NCBI GenBank assembly: GCA_028691155.1 | Contig: JAQUZV010000122.1 | Span: 1-6,890 of the forward strand | Direction: 5' to 3' | Length of the DNA: 6,890 bases | From: Victivallales bacterium | GTDB lineage: Bacteria > Verrucomicrobiota > Lentisphaeria > Victivallales > SZUA-371 | In this document: positions 5,917 to 6,890 of the stretch, in pieces | How the letters are laid out: the number at the start of each line of letters is the position of its first letter | Numbering within the stretch: the stretch's first letter is position 1 | Notes under the pieces: model-generated | Seen by the model: the letters and a program-made list of their open reading frames with translations, nothing else | Database searches by the model: none | What the model was told of the DNA's origin: nothing | Made by a program: the position numbers and the translations under genes

Positions 5917-5937
5917 GGGAGCATAAAATATACTCCC
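5917..5937 (-). terminator. Possible intrinsic terminator after rpoC
   Basis: The transcript forms a 9-bp stem, GGGAGUAUA against UAUGCUCCC (one G-U pair), closed by a UUU triloop. It is followed by UUUGUAUAUC and, about 15 nt after the stem, a run of seven U. The first U tract is interrupted, so termination may be partial. It lies 40 nt after the rpoC stop and upstream of the rpsL promoter candidate. Confidence 0.45.
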
Positions 5938-5959
5938 CTGGTATAATTGCAAATATTAT

Positions 5960-5976
5960 TTACGATTTTCTCGTAA
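5960..5976 (-). repeat. Short AT-rich inverted repeat just after rpoC
   Basis: TTACGA and TCGTAA flank a 5-nt GAAAA loop one base after the rpoC stop codon. The stem is only 6 bp with two GC pairs, so it is a weak hairpin; it may protect the rpoC 3' end or be coincidental. Confidence 0.3.
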
Positions 5977-5977
5977 T

Positions 5978-6890
5978 TTATTCTTCCGTCGTCTCATCCG
6001 GGGCTTCGAAAATTACGTCCCGGAACTCGTTCCGGATGTCTTCGGAAACTTCTTCGTCGGCGATTTCAACGAATTCATCATCTTCGTCTTCCTCTTCTTC
6101 GACCAGTTTCTTCAGCACCACGGACTGATACAATTCCGTCCCGGTACCGGCCGGAATCAAATGACCGGTAATAACGTTTTCCTTGAAACCACGCAACTTG
6201 TCGACTTTACCCAATGTCGCCGCATCGGTCAGGATCCGGGTGGTATCCTGGAAGGACGCTGCGGAAATAAAACTTTCCGTTTCCAGCGAAGCCTTGGTAA
6301 TCCCCAGCAGAACCGGTTCCGCCTGGGCCGGCTGGCCGCCCTGAGCCGTTACGATTTCGTTTTCCTTCTGGAAATCGAAACGGTCAATCTGTTCGCCAAC
6401 CAGATATTTGGTAGTTCCCTGTTCCGTAATCCGGACCTTCTGCATCATCTGGCGGATAATGATTTCAATGTGCTTGTCATTGATTTCCACCCCTTGGGCG
6501 CGGTAAACCAACTGAATTTCATTGACCAGATAACGTTGCAGCTCCTGCGGACCGCAGACTTCCAGCAGCGCCTGGGGGACAATCGCCCCTTCGGTCAGCT
6601 TCTGGCCTTTGCGGACGAAATCGCCTTTGCCGACGATCAGGTGCTTGTTGGCCGGAATGTTGTTGTGCTCTTCCACCTGTCCGGATTCCGGATCGCGAAT
6701 GAGCAGTTGACGGCGACCGCGGGACATCTTACCCATTTCGACAATCCCGTCGATACGAGCGATTTCCGCAATCTCCTTCGGAGTCCGGGCTTCAAACAAT
6801 TCGGCCACCCGGGGCAGCCCCCCGGCGATGTCCTTGTTCTTGGCGCTCTGCCGCGGTACGCGGGCCCGAACGTCGCCGATCTTGATCTTC
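5978..6890 (-). CDS. rpoC: DNA-directed RNA polymerase subunit beta', C-terminal 303 residues (5' end outside window)
   Basis: Beta' forms the catalytic clamp side of RNA polymerase. The frame is open through the right edge, so only the C-terminus of a protein of about 1,400 residues is visible; the first base of the transcript strand is the last base of a split codon. Visible residues (numbered from the edge): KNKDIAGGLPRVAELFEAR (17-35), matching the near-universal DITGGLPRVADLFEAR; GRRQLLIRDPESG; PQELQRYLVNEIQLVYRAQGVEINDKHIEIIIRQMMQKV (114-152); LLGITKASLETESFISAASFQDTTRIL (195-220); and GFKENVITGHLIPAGTG (235-250). The GTG at 6808 is an internal codon, not a start. The last 40 residues (264-303) hold 22 Asp/Glu and two basic residues, an acidic tail not shared with E. 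coli RpoC. The gap to rpsL is 157 bp. Confidence 0.98.
   Translation of the reverse strand, partial: KIKIGDVRARVPRQSAKNKDIAGGLPRVAELFEARTPKEIAEIARIDGIVEMGKMSRGRRQLLIRDPESGQVEEHNNIPANKHLIVGKGDFVRKGQKLTEGAIVPQALLEVCGPQELQRYLVNEIQLVYRAQGVEINDKHIEIIIRQMMQKVRITEQGTTKYLVGEQIDRFDFQKENEIVTAQGGQPAQAEPVLLGITKASLETESFISAASFQDTTRILTDAATLGKVDKLRGFKENVITGHLIPAGTGTELYQSVVLKKLVEEEEDEDDEFVEIADEEVSEDIRNEFRDVIFEAPDETTEE

Noticed and set aside
5821..5952. 44-residue N-terminal extension of S12
   Set aside because: The frame happens to be open through the AT-rich spacer, but the canonical S12 start is the ATG at 5820 and the extension resembles translated non-coding sequence.
5821..5977. Bacteroidota-type promoter (TAnnTTTG at -7)
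   Set aside because: I looked for TAnnTTTG in the spacer and found only near misses with wrong spacing; the clear Shine-Dalgarno sites elsewhere also argue against Bacteroidota.
5978..6808. Separate short gene starting at the GTG at 6808
   Set aside because: The codons before it continue the RpoC motif DIAGGLPR without a stop to the window edge, so this is internal to rpoC.
1..6890. A new defence, mobile or biosynthetic system hidden in the window
   Set aside because: Every long frame on the coding strand is an identified universal gene in standard order, spacers are at most 157 bp, and no foreign gene, tandem array or target-site duplication is visible.

Overview
This window is one continuous, minus-strand stretch of the universally conserved transcription/translation gene cluster. 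Read in the direction of transcription (high to low coordinates) it holds: the 3' end of rpoC, then rpsL, rpsG, fusA, rpsJ, rplC, rplD, rplW, and the first 240 codons of rplB, which runs off the left edge. This is the str operon joined directly to the head of the S10 operon, on the back of rpoC. All nine proteins are near-canonical bacterial orthologues. I see no mobile element, RNA gene, CRISPR array or foreign gene, and no gene-free stretch longer than 157 bp.

Organism: a bacterium of moderately high GC that uses Shine-Dalgarno initiation (clear AAGGAG-type sites before rplC and rplW). The absence of tuf between fusA and rpsJ, with fusA and rpsJ overlapping, is an arrangement I associate with the Bacteroidota/Chlorobiota and PVC (Chlamydiota, Verrucomicrobiota, Lentisphaerota) groups rather than Proteobacteria or Firmicutes. 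The N-terminus of L2 and the SD sites lean towards the Verrucomicrobiota/Lentisphaerota side. This placement is tentative and comes from memory of the families, not from a search.

Layout: (1) 5978-6890, rpoC C-terminus ending in a strongly acidic tail. (2) 5821-5977, an AT-rich (about 30% GC by hand count) spacer with a terminator-like hairpin and a good sigma70-type promoter candidate, so transcription of the ribosomal genes may restart here. (3) 4848-5820, rpsL and rpsG, separated by a 107-nt spacer with two small hairpins and a 31-codon open frame; the equivalent E. coli spacer is the S7 autoregulatory site. (4) 2733-4850, fusA (EF-G), ending in an ATGA overlap with rpsJ. (5) 2419-2736, rpsJ, followed by a 71-nt spacer with a strong compound stem-loop next to the rplC Shine-Dalgarno. 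(6) 1-2347, rplC, rplD, rplW, rplB with short spacers.

The genes supply core parts of transcription (RNA polymerase beta') and of both ribosomal subunits (S12, S7, S10; L3, L4, L23, L2) plus the translocase EF-G. The points most worth a second look are small: an arginine at S12 residue 88, where substitution of the usual lysine is a classic streptomycin-resistance change; several structured intergenic spacers; and a few unusual residues at conserved functional sites. I found no convincing new biological system.
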